Below are positions 25,851 to 34,996 of a stretch of DNA of 64,000 nucleotides, piece by piece. Numbering within the stretch: position 1 is the stretch's first letter; each line of letters begins with the position of its first letter. The notes beneath the pieces are model-generated. The model was given only the letters and a program-made list of their open reading frames with translations, had not been told where the DNA came from and made no database searches. Origin of the DNA: DATMNR01 sp963702765 (lineage in GTDB: Bacteria; Chloroflexota; Ktedonobacteria; Ktedonobacterales; Ktedonobacteraceae); assembly GCA_963702765.1 (NCBI GenBank), contig CAVPEB010000034.1:3754-67753 (forward strand). Direction: 5' to 3'. Position numbers and translations under genes: made by a program.

Positions 25851-26916
25851 AGCGATTTGCTCCTGCTTCTAGCTCGGTCACATCACGTTCAGGGAAGACA
25901 CCTTCTTCATTGAACCTGACAATCCGCTCGTAATTGGGTGGTGTGGGTGGAATACGTGCCAGGATTTGCTGCAGAAACATCTCGCGCGTCGCGTGGATGA
26001 CTCCAACCTGTTCCAGGATGTCGGCGAGGGTCGATGCAATGGGATCACGATTGAATGCCACTGGAGTGCTGGTGTGTCCTGGCAAGATGAGCGTTTCCGG
26101 TGGCAGTGCAAGCAGGGTCTGGAGACTGGTGTACAAATCGGATGCCCGTTGTCTCACCTCATCAGCGTCTGCGGCCAGGTCGGGACGCCCAACTCCCGTT
26201 GGAAAGAGCGTATCCCCTGTCAAAAGCATCCACCGGTCGAGCAGGTAGCAGGTGCTCTCAGACGTATGCCCTGGCGTGCGGAGCGCAGTCAGCAAGGCAG
26301 TCCCAATCTTAAGCGTGTCCCCGTCACGGATCGGTGTGAAAGGAAAGGACACGCGGGTTTGCTCTGGGAGGAAGAGCGTCGCTTCGCTCAACTGCGCCAA
26401 TTGGTGCGAACGGGACAAGTGGTCCGCATGAATATGCGTGTCCAAAACGCGCTCGATCTGCCATCCATAGTGGTATGCGAGGTCAAGATACACCTGTGAA
26501 TCAAGCGAGGCATCAATGACGACAGCCGTCTTCCCATCGCCGATAAGGTACGAGAGACAGCCTTTCCCGGTGCGTCGTACCTGAAGAATGCGCATGGTGC
26601 CAGTAGGTACAGGCACCTCGGCGATGTTCCAGGCCAGACTCCACGCCTTCATGCCACCCTCAAGGGAAAGCGCTTCCCCGTCTGTAGGTACTGGCCGCAA
26701 CCAGGCTGGTTTTGCCAGCGCACAGACGGTCACTACCGGCATGTCGCCGGAAACGCCACGTTGGGGTCGTTGGCTTGAGTGCATCGTAGGCATCGATGTG
26801 CATGCTTCCGGAATGGACCATTCCCCGCGTTCATGCATCGGACGAATATCCAGCACCGTGACCGGTCGCTCCTCTTCCAACCATGTTCTCAATGTCTCGA
26901 CATCGATCGTCTTCAT
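25837..26916 (-). CDS. Rhodanese-MBL fusion hydrolase (persulfide dioxygenase-like)
   Basis: Residues about 1-105 form a rhodanese-like domain; its Cys loop (VCALAKPAW) lacks the usual CxxGxRS shape, so sulfur transfer there is doubtful. Residues about 108-340 form a metallo-beta-lactamase domain with HIHADH, LLTGDTLFPTGVGRPD and LPGHTS, matching ETHE1/Blh-type persulfide dioxygenases that oxidise glutathione persulfide to sulfite. The usual order is MBL first, so the rhodanese-first layout is unusual. ATG 26916 with AAGGAG overlaps the regulator stop by 4 bases; it also overlaps the MFS gene. Confidence 0.83.
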   Translation of the reverse strand: MKTIDVETLRTWLEEERPVTVLDIRPMHERGEWSIPEACTSMPTMHSSQRPQRGVSGDMPVVTVCALAKPAWLRPVPTDGEALSLEGGMKAWSLAWNIAEVPVPTGTMRILQVRRTGKGCLSYLIGDGKTAVVIDASLDSQVYLDLAYHYGWQIERVLDTHIHADHLSRSHQLAQLSEATLFLPEQTRVSFPFTPIRDGDTLKIGTALLTALRTPGHTSESTCYLLDRWMLLTGDTLFPTGVGRPDLAADADEVRQRASDLYTSLQTLLALPPETLILPGHTSTPVAFNRDPIASTLADILEQVGVIHATREMFLQQILARIPPTPPNYERIVRFNEEGVFPERDVTELEAGANRCAIS

Positions 26917-27599
26917 GCATGTGCTCCTTTTCTGCTCTCGACTGGCAGTCCTAGAGCACGCCAGTCCGGAAGCCCTTGTTCGAGCCGCCGTGCGCTGTAC
27001 CCGTTGGCACGCAGCAGCGCGACTGCCTCATCTGCAAACACACAATAGGGACCACGGCAATAGGCCACGATCTCCTTGTCCTGGGGAAGCTCTGAGAGGC
27101 GAGCCTCCAGCTCTGTCACAGGCATGGAAAGGGCATTGGGAAGGTGTCCGGCAATGTATTCCTCTGCGGGACGCACATCCAGCAGGATGATAGTGTCTTC
27201 GACCATACGCTGGAGCAATTCCGATGCACCTATTGGCTGCAACTGGTTGCGATCGTGCAGATAGGTGTCGACGATCCGATCAATCTCTGCAATGCGAGCT
27301 TCGCCTACGTGTCGCATGGTTTGCCACAGGGTGAACACCTGCTCATCAGCCAGGCGGTAATAGATGTAGACACCCTCGCGGCGTACCTCGACGAGCTGGG
27401 CAGCACGCAGCACCTGCAAATGTTGTGAGGCATTGGCTATCGACATATCCGTTTCACGTGCGACTGCTTCCACACTGTGCTCGCCTTGGGCAAGGACCTC
27501 GAGCAATTCAAGGCGGTGAGCACTCGACAACGCTTTGCCGATGCGCGCAAACTGTTCATATACCTGATTCTTGAAGGCGCGTTTGTCTTGCTTCTGCAT
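26913..27599 (-). CDS. ArsR-family regulator fused to a rhodanese domain
   Basis: Residues about 10-95 are an ArsR winged helix (LSSAHRLELLEVLAQGEHSV, SIANASQHLQVLRAAQLVEVRREGVYIYYRL). Residues about 120-225 are a rhodanese domain with CRGPYCVFADEAVALL, the active-site loop typical of ArsR-rhodanese regulators. These regulators are thought to sense reactive sulfur by persulfidation. GAGGAG points to ATG 27599 rather than 27611. It is the first gene of the operon 27599 to 23528 and presumably autoregulates it. Confidence 0.87.
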   Translation of the reverse strand: MQKQDKRAFKNQVYEQFARIGKALSSAHRLELLEVLAQGEHSVEAVARETDMSIANASQHLQVLRAAQLVEVRREGVYIYYRLADEQVFTLWQTMRHVGEARIAEIDRIVDTYLHDRNQLQPIGASELLQRMVEDTIILLDVRPAEEYIAGHLPNALSMPVTELEARLSELPQDKEIVAYCRGPYCVFADEAVALLRANGYSARRLEQGLPDWRALGLPVESRKGAHA

Positions 27600-27736
27600 A
27601 GCACTCCTCATCGAAGAACATACAACACTATACTATTCAATAGATTACTTGAATATTTGGTGCTTGTCAAGCATATGTGTGAGGCGGTGCTGAGGCAAAA
27701 CTATAACTCGCCGAATTGTGCAAACATGTCCAAGAT

Positions 27737-27773
27737 GATTAACTCGGGTGTGTCATGCACACCCGAGTTAATC
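27737..27773. terminator. Perfect 16-bp hairpin upstream of the sulfur operon
   Basis: Arms 27737-27752 and 27758-27773 enclose the loop TCATG. It sits between the leftward gene ending at 27805 and the ArsR-rhodanese start, so it most likely terminates the leftward DoxX-type operon. No U-tract follows. Confidence 0.65.
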
Positions 27774-27804
27774 AATGAAAGCTGGTTCACAGGAAGAATT
27801 TCGG

Positions 27805-28257
27805 TTACGCTTCTGCCATTGCTGGTTGTCCCTGGAGTTGATAGTAAATAGCCCCCAACACCATCCCGAAGAGCAAATCGATGGGAAAAGTAGCTAGGAA
27901 TATTCCAAACTGAAGGCTGACAGGAGAAGGTGCATGGTTCATGATGTTGGTTAGTAAAAGCGAGAAGACCAGCCACCAGGCAAAGCCAAGGACTAGACCA
28001 GAGAGAAGCGCACGGCTGATTGAAATGAACTTCTCCCCCTGCACAAGACCAAAGATAATACCAACTATTCCTCCTAATACGATTAGTACGAAAAAGCCAG
28101 TGAACCTACTCAGAGTGGGATCTGCAATGGAAACGCCGAACCAATGTAATACATCAGGCAGAGTGCGACCTGGTGTTCCGTCAGTTACAAAGTTCAGCAT
28201 AGCCAGCAAAAGGCCTGCCAGAAGTCCCGCCAATAAGCCCCTTCGAATATGTGTCAT
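27805..28257 (-). CDS. Small four-helix membrane protein
   Basis: The 150-residue protein has four hydrophobic segments (about 7-25, 50-70, 82-105, 118-142). It opens with RRGLLAGLLAGLLLAMLNF and carries glycine-rich packing motifs (LIVLGGIVGIIFGLVQG). It resembles DUF6789/YqhR-type proteins of unknown function; that similarity is by pattern only. AAGGAATAGG precedes the ATG, 18 bases after the DoxX-like gene. A decayed relative is at 23232-23376. Confidence 0.65.
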   Translation of the reverse strand: MTHIRRGLLAGLLAGLLLAMLNFVTDGTPGRTLPDVLHWFGVSIADPTLSRFTGFFVLIVLGGIVGIIFGLVQGEKFISISRALLSGLVLGFAWWLVFSLLLTNIMNHAPSPVSLQFGIFLATFPIDLLFGMVLGAIYYQLQGQPAMAEA

Positions 28258-28275
28258 TTCCTATTCCTTCTTTTC

Positions 28276-28881
28276 TCAAGCAAACCAGCCCACGAATCGA
28301 GCCAAACGGTTACTTTGTGCGGCTGCATGTAAACGAGGTGCAAGCCATTGATCAATCCCCAGGCGACGCCCTGCTGGAATAGCTGTGATTGCCAGACACA
28401 GCAGCACTAACATGCCATACGTCCATAGCCATTCAGTATAGGCTAATCCAACATATAATTGAATAGCGAGTACAGAACCAAGAATTGCTCCAAAACGCGT
28501 GAAAAGACCAAACATAAGTGAAATAGCTACAATCAGTTCAGCAATCCAGACACCTGCAGCTAATGGCACATACAGGGTGCAACCTGTGGCTGTAACCAAA
28601 CTTGTACAGCCAGAAAGAAATGTATGCTGAAGAATAAAGCCATAACCTGGTATGATTGTATGCTGTGACTCGCGTAAAATATACGAATAAAGTCCTGCGA
28701 AATCTGGTGGCATTTTCCAGAAAAGCTGTTGAAACCAGAGATAACCCACGAAAATACGAATGAGAGCAAAGCCTGTGATACTCCGCTCACTTAAGGTGAT
28801 TGGGAGAGAAACATTGCTACTCTCTTTGGCGCCAGTGACTGCTGTCCGTTTGTGATGACTGGCTGAGGATGAGATGCTCAT
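28276..28881 (-). CDS. DoxX/DoxD-like membrane protein
   Basis: The 201-residue protein has four to five helices with LIRIFVGYLWFQQLFWKMPP near residue 40, VWIAELIVAISLMFGLFTRFG and LAITAIPAGRRLGID, the layout of DoxX-like and thiosulfate:quinone oxidoreductase small-subunit-like proteins. The N-terminal 28 residues are Ser-rich and cytosolic. No quinone oxidoreductase partner is adjacent. It forms a two-gene operon with the 27805 gene. Confidence 0.72.
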   Translation of the reverse strand: MSISSSASHHKRTAVTGAKESSNVSLPITLSERSITGFALIRIFVGYLWFQQLFWKMPPDFAGLYSYILRESQHTIIPGYGFILQHTFLSGCTSLVTATGCTLYVPLAAGVWIAELIVAISLMFGLFTRFGAILGSVLAIQLYVGLAYTEWLWTYGMLVLLCLAITAIPAGRRLGIDQWLAPRLHAAAQSNRLARFVGWFA

Positions 28882-29061
28882 AATTTCTATTATCCTTAAA
28901 TTGAGATGAAAACTATTATACGCGAGTGTTCACGAAGCAATAGATAACTTTTTACAATTTCTTGAAAAATTCCTCTTGCTGATACTCATGCAAAGTTATA
29001 CAATATAATCCAATCCCATCACAAGCACTTCGTACGCTCCTAAAGGAGAACAGTCTACATT

Positions 29062-29781
29062 ATGAGCACGACAAAGATAGCTGCTTCATTGTATCAGTTA
29101 CAGCAGCTTGACCTCGAACTGGAACGTTTAATTGCTGAGCAACAGGCACTGGAGAGTTCACTTCAGGGAGATAGCGCATTAAAAAAGCTACGAACCGAGG
29201 ATGCTATTGCACAACAACAGTTACATCTGGGTCTTCAGGCTCAAAAAGAAGCAGAGTGGGCGCTTGAGGAACTGGATCGCCGCCTGCGCTTGCAGGAGCA
29301 GCGTATGTATAGTGGTGTTGTGACCAATCCGAAAGAACTGTATGCTTTGCAACAGGAAGTGCAGCATTTACGAGCGCAACAAAATCGCCAGGAAGAGATG
29401 GCGCTTGAGGTGATCCTCACAACCGAGTCTTTGCAGGAGACGGCAAACAGCAAGGCTGAGGCTTTGCGCCAGGCTCAGGAGAAGTGGTTAGAGACGAATG
29501 CTGCAGGCATGATACGCCGCGACCAACTGGATGTGAAACGTAAGGAGTTAGTGGCAAATCGCGAGCAATTTGTGAGCACAATCGACACTCAGGTACTGAA
29601 TCGCTATGAGGCTTTGAAGCGTACAAAGCAAGGACGAGCAGTTTCAAAAGTAGATCAAAATTCGTGCCAGTGGTGCCGAGTAATTCTGACTCCCAGCGAA
29701 TTGCAACGAGTGCGCGCCAACGCGGATTTACAGACGTGCAGCAATTGCGGGCGTATTCTGTACTATGATCGCCAGTCATAA
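29062..29781 (+). CDS. Coiled-coil protein with C4 zinc ribbon (CT398-like)
   Basis: About 175 residues of antiparallel coiled coil (QLQQLDLELERLIAEQQALE, then the signature VTNPKELYALQQEVQHLRAQQ) are followed by a zinc ribbon with CQWC at about residue 205 and CSNC at about 228. The fold matches the widespread CT398/YbgI-neighbour family proposed to bind nucleic acids or assist trafficking. AAAGGAGAA precedes the ATG. The tRNA gene lies immediately downstream with its own promoter. Confidence 0.85.
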   Translation: MSTTKIAASLYQLQQLDLELERLIAEQQALESSLQGDSALKKLRTEDAIAQQQLHLGLQAQKEAEWALEELDRRLRLQEQRMYSGVVTNPKELYALQQEVQHLRAQQNRQEEMALEVILTTESLQETANSKAEALRQAQEKWLETNAAGMIRRDQLDVKRKELVANREQFVSTIDTQVLNRYEALKRTKQGRAVSKVDQNSCQWCRVILTPSELQRVRANADLQTCSNCGRILYYDRQS

Positions 29782-29785
29782 AACC

Positions 29786-29815
29786 TTGACTATGAGACGA
29801 TTTATCTGCTATACT
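29786..29815 (+). promoter_or_regulatory. Promoter of tRNA-Pro
   Basis: TTGACT (29786-29791) and TATACT (29810-29815) are separated by 18 bases, and the tRNA begins 17 bases after the -10 box. The fit to a housekeeping sigma promoter is good. Confidence 0.75.
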
Positions 29816-29831
29816 GCTCTTGTTCCAATAA

Positions 29832-29907
<76 letters not shown>

Positions 29908-29911
29908 GACG

Positions 29912-29956
29912 AAACGAGGGAGGAAGCCTTTCGAGATAAGGCTTCCTCCCTCGTTT
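29912..29956 (+). terminator. Intrinsic terminator of tRNA-Pro
   Basis: Perfect 19-bp arms at 29912-29930 and 29938-29956 with a 7-base loop, ending in TTTTA. It lies 6 bases past the tRNA end. Confidence 0.85.
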
Positions 29957-30354
29957 TATGTATGCTACCTTTGCGATCCTGTTATGTCCTGCTTCTATAT
30001 AACTCAAGTATTGTGTATTGCATCATGAAGAGGCAAGAGGAAAAATTGCTCTGCTTTACCTTGACATTCCCATTGTGCCTGCGTTAAGCTTGAAAAGAAA
30101 GACGTGTTTTCCTATGCAACCTGCGGGCCTCTCCAGGTGACGAAGCGCAGGGAATCTTTCCACAGGCTTTTTACCAAATTCTCGCTGATCAATGCCGGTA
30201 TGAATCATACGCTCAATCGGGTAGTTAGTCAGGGAGGCGTTACAGCTCTCTTGAGATTCCAAAACGACGTTTGCTCCAAATCCTGTCACAGGCTCTCTGA
30301 GGAAAACGTGACAAAGGATGCAGAGGAATACTGCGGATAGCAAGGAGAAAATCA
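29957..30354. other. Region after the tRNA terminator without a supported gene
   Basis: Several short ORFs occur on both strands, but none has a ribosome-binding site or recognisable sequence. A promoter for the 30355 gene must lie here; I cannot place it. Confidence 0.4.
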
Positions 30355-30672
30355 ATGCGAATACTTTCCATGATTATCGGCCTCATAGGAGTGGTCATAG
30401 CCTTTTTAGTAAACATCTTCTACTCCTCTTTCCACGTTCTGGGAAGGGTTGCCGGAATCACGAACGATCAAACACACTTCTTTTGGGGTTTGTTTGTCGT
30501 CTTGATAGGGCTCGTTGGCTCACTGTTTGTCCTGTTTATCCCCACAGTGGGTATGGTGTTGCTGCTGATAGCTGGCATTGCGTTTTTCTTTATCGCGGGC
30601 TGGTGGGCGCTCTTGGCATCCCCATTCCTGCTGGTTGCAGCTTTCCTAGCCTACAGGCGCAGCAGAGCGTAG
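30355..30672 (+). CDS. Small three-helix membrane protein
   Basis: This 105-residue protein has three hydrophobic segments (about 3-25, 40-65, 70-98) and ends in RRSRA. HVLGRVAGITNDQTHFFWGL and IAGWWALLASPFLLVAA are shared almost word for word with the protein at 46589. Function unknown. AAGGAG precedes the ATG. It is probably a stress or envelope protein, judging by the paralogue's neighbours. Confidence 0.7.
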   Translation: MRILSMIIGLIGVVIAFLVNIFYSSFHVLGRVAGITNDQTHFFWGLFVVLIGLVGSLFVLFIPTVGMVLLLIAGIAFFFIAGWWALLASPFLLVAAFLAYRRSRA

Positions 30673-30984
30673 CGCCATGTGAAAGCGCTAGAGAGTGGCG
30701 AAACGGTAAGCGTTCAGGAGACGAAGAGCTTTTCGAGCTGATGTGCATGATTTTTCGAAAAACGAGGAGTCTTCTATCCTCCTCACACATGCTTCTTCAA
30801 GACAACACGCATTGCAACGATCAAGTTCTTCAGTTCTTCCAGGTTGGAAACTGCGAGATATTCAAATAAGATTTGGTCGAGGATTCAGCACTCAATTATA
30901 GCGAACCGACGAGCAAATACTTTGCTGTAACGCGCTTGGCCAGCCAAGTTTCGGCGTACACGTCATATCGGTGATTTTCGGTAG

Positions 30985-31101
30985 TGGAAACAATACGACG
31001 AGTATCAAACAGCCTTTGCCCGATTGCTGCGCGATCTCCAGGCGCAAGAGCGAAGTGCTTCGGATATCATTCTTATCGAGGTTTTGGCCGCACATTCATG
31101 A
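30985..31101 (+). pseudogene. Orphan C-terminal coding fragment
   Basis: A short open frame, WKQYDEYQTAFARLLRDLQA then QERSASDIILIEVLAAHS-stop, has protein-like helical composition but begins directly after a TAG and has no start codon. It overlaps the tail of the 31073 gene on the other strand. It looks like the tail of a lost gene; I do not recognise the family. The remaining 30673-31072 sequence holds nothing else I can support. Confidence 0.35.
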
Positions 31102-31387
31102 CTTCGATCATGAGAGGATCTTGCATCCCTCTCACCCTGGCCTCTGGTGACTGGATAGCCCCGTGGTGGTTGGCCTGGTGTCGTTCGTCTAGTCCATCAT
31201 AGGGCACAATCACTCGTTGCCTTCGTACAGCGACCCACTGGATCATGCAAAAGAGCAGACCACCGAGTAAGCCACCGAGCATAATCCCGCCGATACCGAG
31301 ACCACCAGTCATGAAACTGAGTGAGCCTCCAACAAGAGCACCCAGGGTAATCAGTCCCAGACACAAGGTTTTTTTGTGCGTGTTCAA
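31073..31387 (-). CDS. Small glycine-zipper membrane protein
   Basis: Starting at TTG 31387 (GAAGGAG placed correctly upstream) gives 104 residues: a short basic start (NTHKKTL), then a hairpin of two helices with glycine-zipper repeats (GALVGGSLSFMTGGLGIGGI, MLGGLLGGLL), and a hydrophilic tail. Such proteins insert into membranes and often belong to stress regulons, but no family is recognised. The ORF extends upstream to 31591, through poor-quality sequence. The 31546 small gene lies just upstream on the same strand. Confidence 0.55.
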   Translation of the reverse strand: MNTHKKTLCLGLITLGALVGGSLSFMTGGLGIGGIMLGGLLGGLLFCMIQWVAVRRQRVIVPYDGLDERHQANHHGAIQSPEARVRGMQDPLMIEVMNVRPKPR

Positions 31388-31545
31388 AGAGATGTCTCCT
31401 TCTGTAATCCATCGCGCTTTCCTGGTTTTCATGTATAGTATGACACGTAACCATCGCATGAATCTCACATTCCACTGTGTACATTCCACATCGTCTAGCT
31501 TCTCTCTGAGATGCCTGACAGAGTTTCTCTGCGTGTACCAGACGA

Positions 31546-31689
31546 TTATGCCCGACGGGATGGAAACTTTAGAATTGCCTGCCGTTGCCACTCTGAGCTG
31601 TCCAATCTATCGCGGCTCTCAAAGCCCCAGATCATTGCTGCAAAATCGATGGTGACCAGGAGTGCGACGAAGATGACGAATATAAACAT
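31546..31689 (-). CDS. Short one-helix protein with a GFESRD-type motif
   Basis: The 47-residue protein MFIFVIFVALLVTIDFAAMI continues WGFESRDRLDSSEWQRQAIL. One N-terminal helix followed by W-G-x-x-SRD-x-x-DS-x-EW is a pattern I associate with many short proteins in Chloroflexota and Actinobacteria (DAAA-x-x-WG-x-DSRDGIDSPEWERR). The ribosome-binding site is weak. Function unknown. It likely shares a transcript with the 31073 gene. Confidence 0.55.
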   Translation of the reverse strand: MFIFVIFVALLVTIDFAAMIWGFESRDRLDSSEWQRQAILKFPSRRA

Positions 31690-32024
31690 GGTTTTTTTTC
31701 TTTCTTGTTTTTTCAGCATTCAGTTTTACAAAAGAGTGTTTCAACATATGCTTGGATACCAGTCTTTCCTACCTCTGTTATACCCGAAAAAGAAAGGCGC
31801 TCCTATGACCTCGAACACAGTTTGGTTGTGAGCTTGCAGACGGAGTATGTAGAACGTCATCACTACTCGCACTGGATAGAGCCAATCCACCAATTAATGG
31901 AGCCCTACCCTTATGGTTGTAGGGATCAAAAATCAAAATCCTTATATACTAGTCTCGAAGAACGTCCCAGCCTGTTGAAAAACTCTTTCTGGGTTATGAG
32001 TATGGATCAGCTAAAAAGTGACTA

Positions 32025-33214
32025 GTGGTCAGTCCAGTTTGATATTGACAGGAATGAGAAGATGATGAAAAAGTAAGGAGCCTTCAATGAAGCATCCTCT
32101 TCCTGTCACGCTGTCCGAAAGCGAGCGAGCCTCGCTGCACACGTTCATCCATGCAGGCAAAGCCAATGCCAGAACGTTCACCCGCGCCCGTGTGTTGCTC
32201 AAAGCTGCCGAAGGCTGGACCGACCAGCAAATCTGCGAAGCCTTCGACATCAGCCGCAACACCTCCATTCGTGTGCGGCAGGTGTACCTGGAAGGGGGAT
32301 TGGAGGCGGTGCTGCACGACAAGCGACAACAGCGGTATCGCCAGGCCTTGACCGGTGGACAGGCGGCCCATCTCATAGCCATTACATGCAGTCCTGTGCC
32401 TACAGGCCACGATCACTGGACCGTGCGCTTGTTGGCTGGCAAGGCCGTCGAATTGGGCTTCGTCGAGTCGATTTCGCCGGAAACCATCCGCCAGTTGCTC
32501 AAAAAAATGAACTCAAACCCTGGCAGCACGAGCAGTGGTGCATCCCAGCCGTAGGAGCCGAGTTCGTAGCGGCAATGGAGGATGTTCTGGACTTGTATGA
32601 AGAAGAGTACGACCCCTGCTATCCAACCGTCTGCTTCGACGAAAAACTCGTCGCTCCTGAGGCGGATGTACGGCCTGCCGAGCCGATGGAGCCAGGACAG
32701 GCAGAGCGCATTGATTACGAGTATGAACGCCTGGGCACCGCCAATCTGTTTTTCTGTGTCGAGCCGCTTTCGGGCTGGCGTCATGTCGAAATGACTGAGC
32801 ACCGCACCAAGATCGACTACGCGCATTGCATCCAATGGCTGGTCGATGAGGTCTATCCGGAGGCGGCATACATTCGCCTCGTGCAAGATAACCTCAACAC
32901 ACATACAGCCGCTGCCTTGTATGAAGCCTTTTCGCCTGCCGAAGCCCGACGCATCTTGCAGCGAGTCGAGTTCCATTACACACCGAAACATGGGAGTTGG
33001 CTCAATATGGCCGAGATCGAGATCAGTATCTTTGCGCGAGGCTGTTTGTCGCGTCGGGTAGCAAGCATGCAGAACTTGCGCCAACGCATTGCCACCTTGG
33101 AGACCGAGCGGAATGCTCAGCGCTGCACCATCTCGTGGCGCTTTACCTCCAACGATGCTCGTGACAAACTTCACGATCTCTATCCTGTCATCAATACCCA
33201 TCTGGACTGACCAC
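32025..33214 (+). mobile_element. IS630-family insertion sequence, apparently complete
   Basis: The 1,190-bp element has 13-bp perfect terminal inverted repeats (GTGGTCAGTCCAG at 32025-32037 and its complement at 33202-33214), with further partial similarity inward. It is flanked by the duplicated TA target (32023-32024 and 33215-33216) typical of IS630. It sits in the 3' end of the IS1182 transposase gene. Confidence 0.88.
32087..33210 (+). CDS. IS630-family transposase made by -1 frameshifting
   Basis: The first frame (32087-32554) encodes the helix-turn-helix region (LPVTLSESERASLHTFIHAG, GWTDQQICEAFDISRNT). The second frame continues KNELKPWQHEQW and carries the DDE catalytic domain: VCFDEKLVAPE, IRLVQDNLNTHT and LNMAEIEISIF. 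The frames join at the A7 run 32501-32507, where a -1 slip turns LKKM into LKKNELKP. IS630 elements commonly use this. All three acidic residues are intact, so the element could still move. AAGGAG precedes the ATG. Confidence 0.85.
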
Positions 33215-34996
33215 TAGCCCTTTCCCCTAAAAAAGGAAAAGCCGGAGAAAAGCAGGTGCAGTGACACACAGTAACAGCTCTCTTCCTGGTGGCAGGCAAG
33301 GAAAAGCTGTGATTCCTGAGAAAAATCTTCCCTTTGGAGAGGAAAACCACATCGTACTGGAGTTGAAGAGCTTCGTAAAGGCAACAGCAACCGCTCTCCT
33401 GGGGGTCGTTCTGGTTCTGGTGCTCAAGGAGGCTTCTGTTTCCCACCTGGGTCGTGGCATCATGGCCATCGCCTCGGTCGGAAACGGACGACGTCCCCAC
33501 CCACGCTTGCGGCCGGAGGCGTTTGAGATTCTGGCCAGAGGCAATCACCAATGCTTCGCAGTTGACGCGCCAGAGCCGTCGTAAGCGAAAGCGTCGCATC
33601 CCATGCCACTGTTTGCCTTCTCCAAACAGTGGTTCGATCCACACTTTCCGCTTGTTGAGCGCCTTGTGGTAGGCAAGGGTCTGCTCATACGCTTTCACGT
33701 GATCCAGATAGTCAGCAAAAAAGGACCGATGCACTTGCCGACCGCGCTTGTTGGTGGTACAGGCGGCTTTTACCGGACAGCGGTTGCAGGTTCCGGCAAC
33801 CGCACGGTATTCCACCACCTGTGTTTGCTCTTCTCGATGAAAAGGAATCAGGAATTGTCCTTGAGGACAGGTGTAATAATCATGGAGGGGGTCATAGGTG
33901 AAGTCAGCCAGTCCATAATAGCCAGTGCGTTGCCCTCGCTCGGCGAGAGGCATGTAGGCATGGATATGGGCCTCCTCAATGGCCTTGATGTTCTCGGCAG
34001 TTCCATAGGTCATATCGCCGGTGACTTGATTGGGCCAGGTATGCCAGCGGAAGAGCACGTGCCAGAGCAGGTCAAGCATGAGATGATTGTCCATCACCTC
34101 GCCTGGCACCACCAGGACCGCCAGGATAATGCGTCGCTTGCCTCCGTCTACGACGTAGTGAGTGTGGTAGCCCAGATGGGTGCCCCCCCCTTCAGGCGCA
34201 TTGGCGTAGCATCAGGATCGGTGGTACTGATGCGAAAATCCGCCGTCCGTTGGTAGGAACTAGACACGTCTCGCTGTTGCCGTCCTTCCTGCGCAATCCA
34301 GTCGTAGCGAGCCGTATTCTCCTCGGCGAGTTCCTCGCGGCGTGCCTCAGAGATCCTGGTAGGCAACAAGACAGGCGAAGATGAGCAGCTCTCCTCCTGC
34401 TGTGCTTCCGAAGGCAGTTGTTTCGCACTCTGTTCCTCACTGTTTTCAGACTGTGCTGCTTCTGCTTGAAACAGGGCTGCAAGGTGCTCTTGCAGCGCTT
34501 GTCGTGCTTCCACCGCAAAACGCGGCGCTAGGGAATTCAGATCGGCATTCGCATTGACCTGCGTCGAATCGAAATACAGCTCCCTGCTCCACACCAGCTT
34601 GGCTTGTTGACATTGTTGAACGATGGCCTCAAAGAAGCGCCGAAACACCTCTAATCCGTAGCGCAGGCGGATCTTACTCAAGGTGGAGTGATCAGGCAGC
34701 GGCTCACCTAAGTCATACCCAACATACCATCTCACGCTCAGTCGATCCGCGACTTGACGCATAAGCAGGCGCTCGGACCTGATATCTTCGAAAAACATCA
34801 CCAGTTGCAGCTTGAAAAACACGACCGGATCAATGGATGGCCGACCGGCCATCGAGTAGCACTCGCGCACCAGATCGTAGACAAATGAGAGATCCAGCAC
34901 CTTTTGTACCTGCCGATAAAAATGATCCTGGGGAACCAGCTCCTCCAGAGACACGGCGACGAGTGGGGCAAATGTGCGCTCTTTGAAACCCATCAT
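33180..34996 (-). pseudogene. IS1182-family transposase, frameshifted and with a rewritten C-terminus
   Basis: From ATG 34996 (GGAGGAGG upstream) the first frame covers the N-terminal region (DHFYRQVQKVLDLSFVYDLV, AGRPSIDPVVFFKLQLVMFF) and the first Asp of DDE (YFDSTQVNANADL). It then shifts at a G8 tract (34182-34189); a -1 shift resumes HLGYHTHYVVDGGKRRIILA, GDMTYG and EPLFGEGKQWHGMRRF. The last nine codons (GQSRWVLMTG) come from the IS630 end; before insertion the protein would have ended ASHFLADPYS. The transposase is probably inactive unless the G8 slip is productive. Confidence 0.8.

Noticed and set aside
31705..31965. Plus-strand frame including SLQTEYVERHHYSHWIEPIH
   Set aside because: It reads somewhat protein-like and could be another gene fragment at the IS1182 border, but has no start, no family match and no second frame to support it.
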